NCBI GenBank assembly: GCA_900551225.1
Contig: URUZ01000373.1
Span: 1-6,196, forward strand
Length of the DNA: 6,196 nt
Source: an uncultured Clostridium sp.
GTDB lineage: Bacteria > Bacillota > Clostridia > Lachnospirales > Lachnospiraceae
Reading direction: 5' to 3'
Part shown: piece after piece, positions 6,188 through 6,196 of the stretch
Numbering within the stretch: position 1 is the first letter of the stretch
How the letters are laid out: the number at the start of each line of letters is the position of its first letter
Made by a program: the position numbers and the translations under genes
The notes under the pieces: model-generated
What the model was told of the DNA's origin: nothing
The model's database searches: none
Seen by the model: only the letters and a program-made list of their open reading frames with translations

Positions 6188-6196
6188 CTTTTATTC

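Overview
The window looks like chromosomal DNA from a Gram-positive anaerobe of the class Clostridia, most likely a Lachnospiraceae-type organism. This is an inference from strong purine-rich AGGAG/GGAGG ribosome sites, a base composition that by eye is near or slightly above half GC, a chromosomal TraX-like gene, and the style of the membrane-bound GGDEF/EAL signalling proteins. No tRNA, rRNA, CRISPR array, insertion sequence or other mobile element is visible.

Layout: (a) 1-112 is a leader with a nested inverted repeat and a second small hairpin. It ends in a strong ribosome site. One frame is also open from the left edge to a stop at 108-110, so a partial upstream gene cannot be excluded. 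(b) 113-1663 (+) encodes a 516-residue membrane diguanylate cyclase: two membrane segments flanking an extracytoplasmic Cache-type sensor, then an intact GGDEF domain without a recognisable inhibitory site. (c) 1672-4404 (+) begins 8 bases later and encodes a 910-residue membrane protein: an extracytoplasmic CHASE/Cache-like sensor, two degenerate GGDEF domains separated by a HAMP-like segment, and a C-terminal EAL domain with every expected catalytic residue. (d) 4405-4492 holds a good sigma-A promoter whose -10 element lies inside a short palindrome. (e) 4493-5425 (+) encodes a ketopantoate reductase (PanE/ApbA) family enzyme. (f) 5441-6187 (-) encodes a TraX-family polytopic membrane protein, convergent with the reductase and separated from it by only 15 bases.

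The core of the window is a two-gene cyclic-di-GMP module. The first gene should make c-di-GMP from GTP and the second should degrade it to pGpG, and each has its own outward-facing sensor. Translational spacing suggests they are made together, so two extracellular cues could set a local c-di-GMP level in opposite directions. The reductase and the TraX-like protein have no obvious link to this module. The reductase has its own promoter and the TraX gene is on the other strand. The most unusual point is the internal architecture of the EAL protein, with tandem non-catalytic GGDEF folds around a cytoplasmic HAMP-like connector. I see no sign of a wholly unknown type of system.
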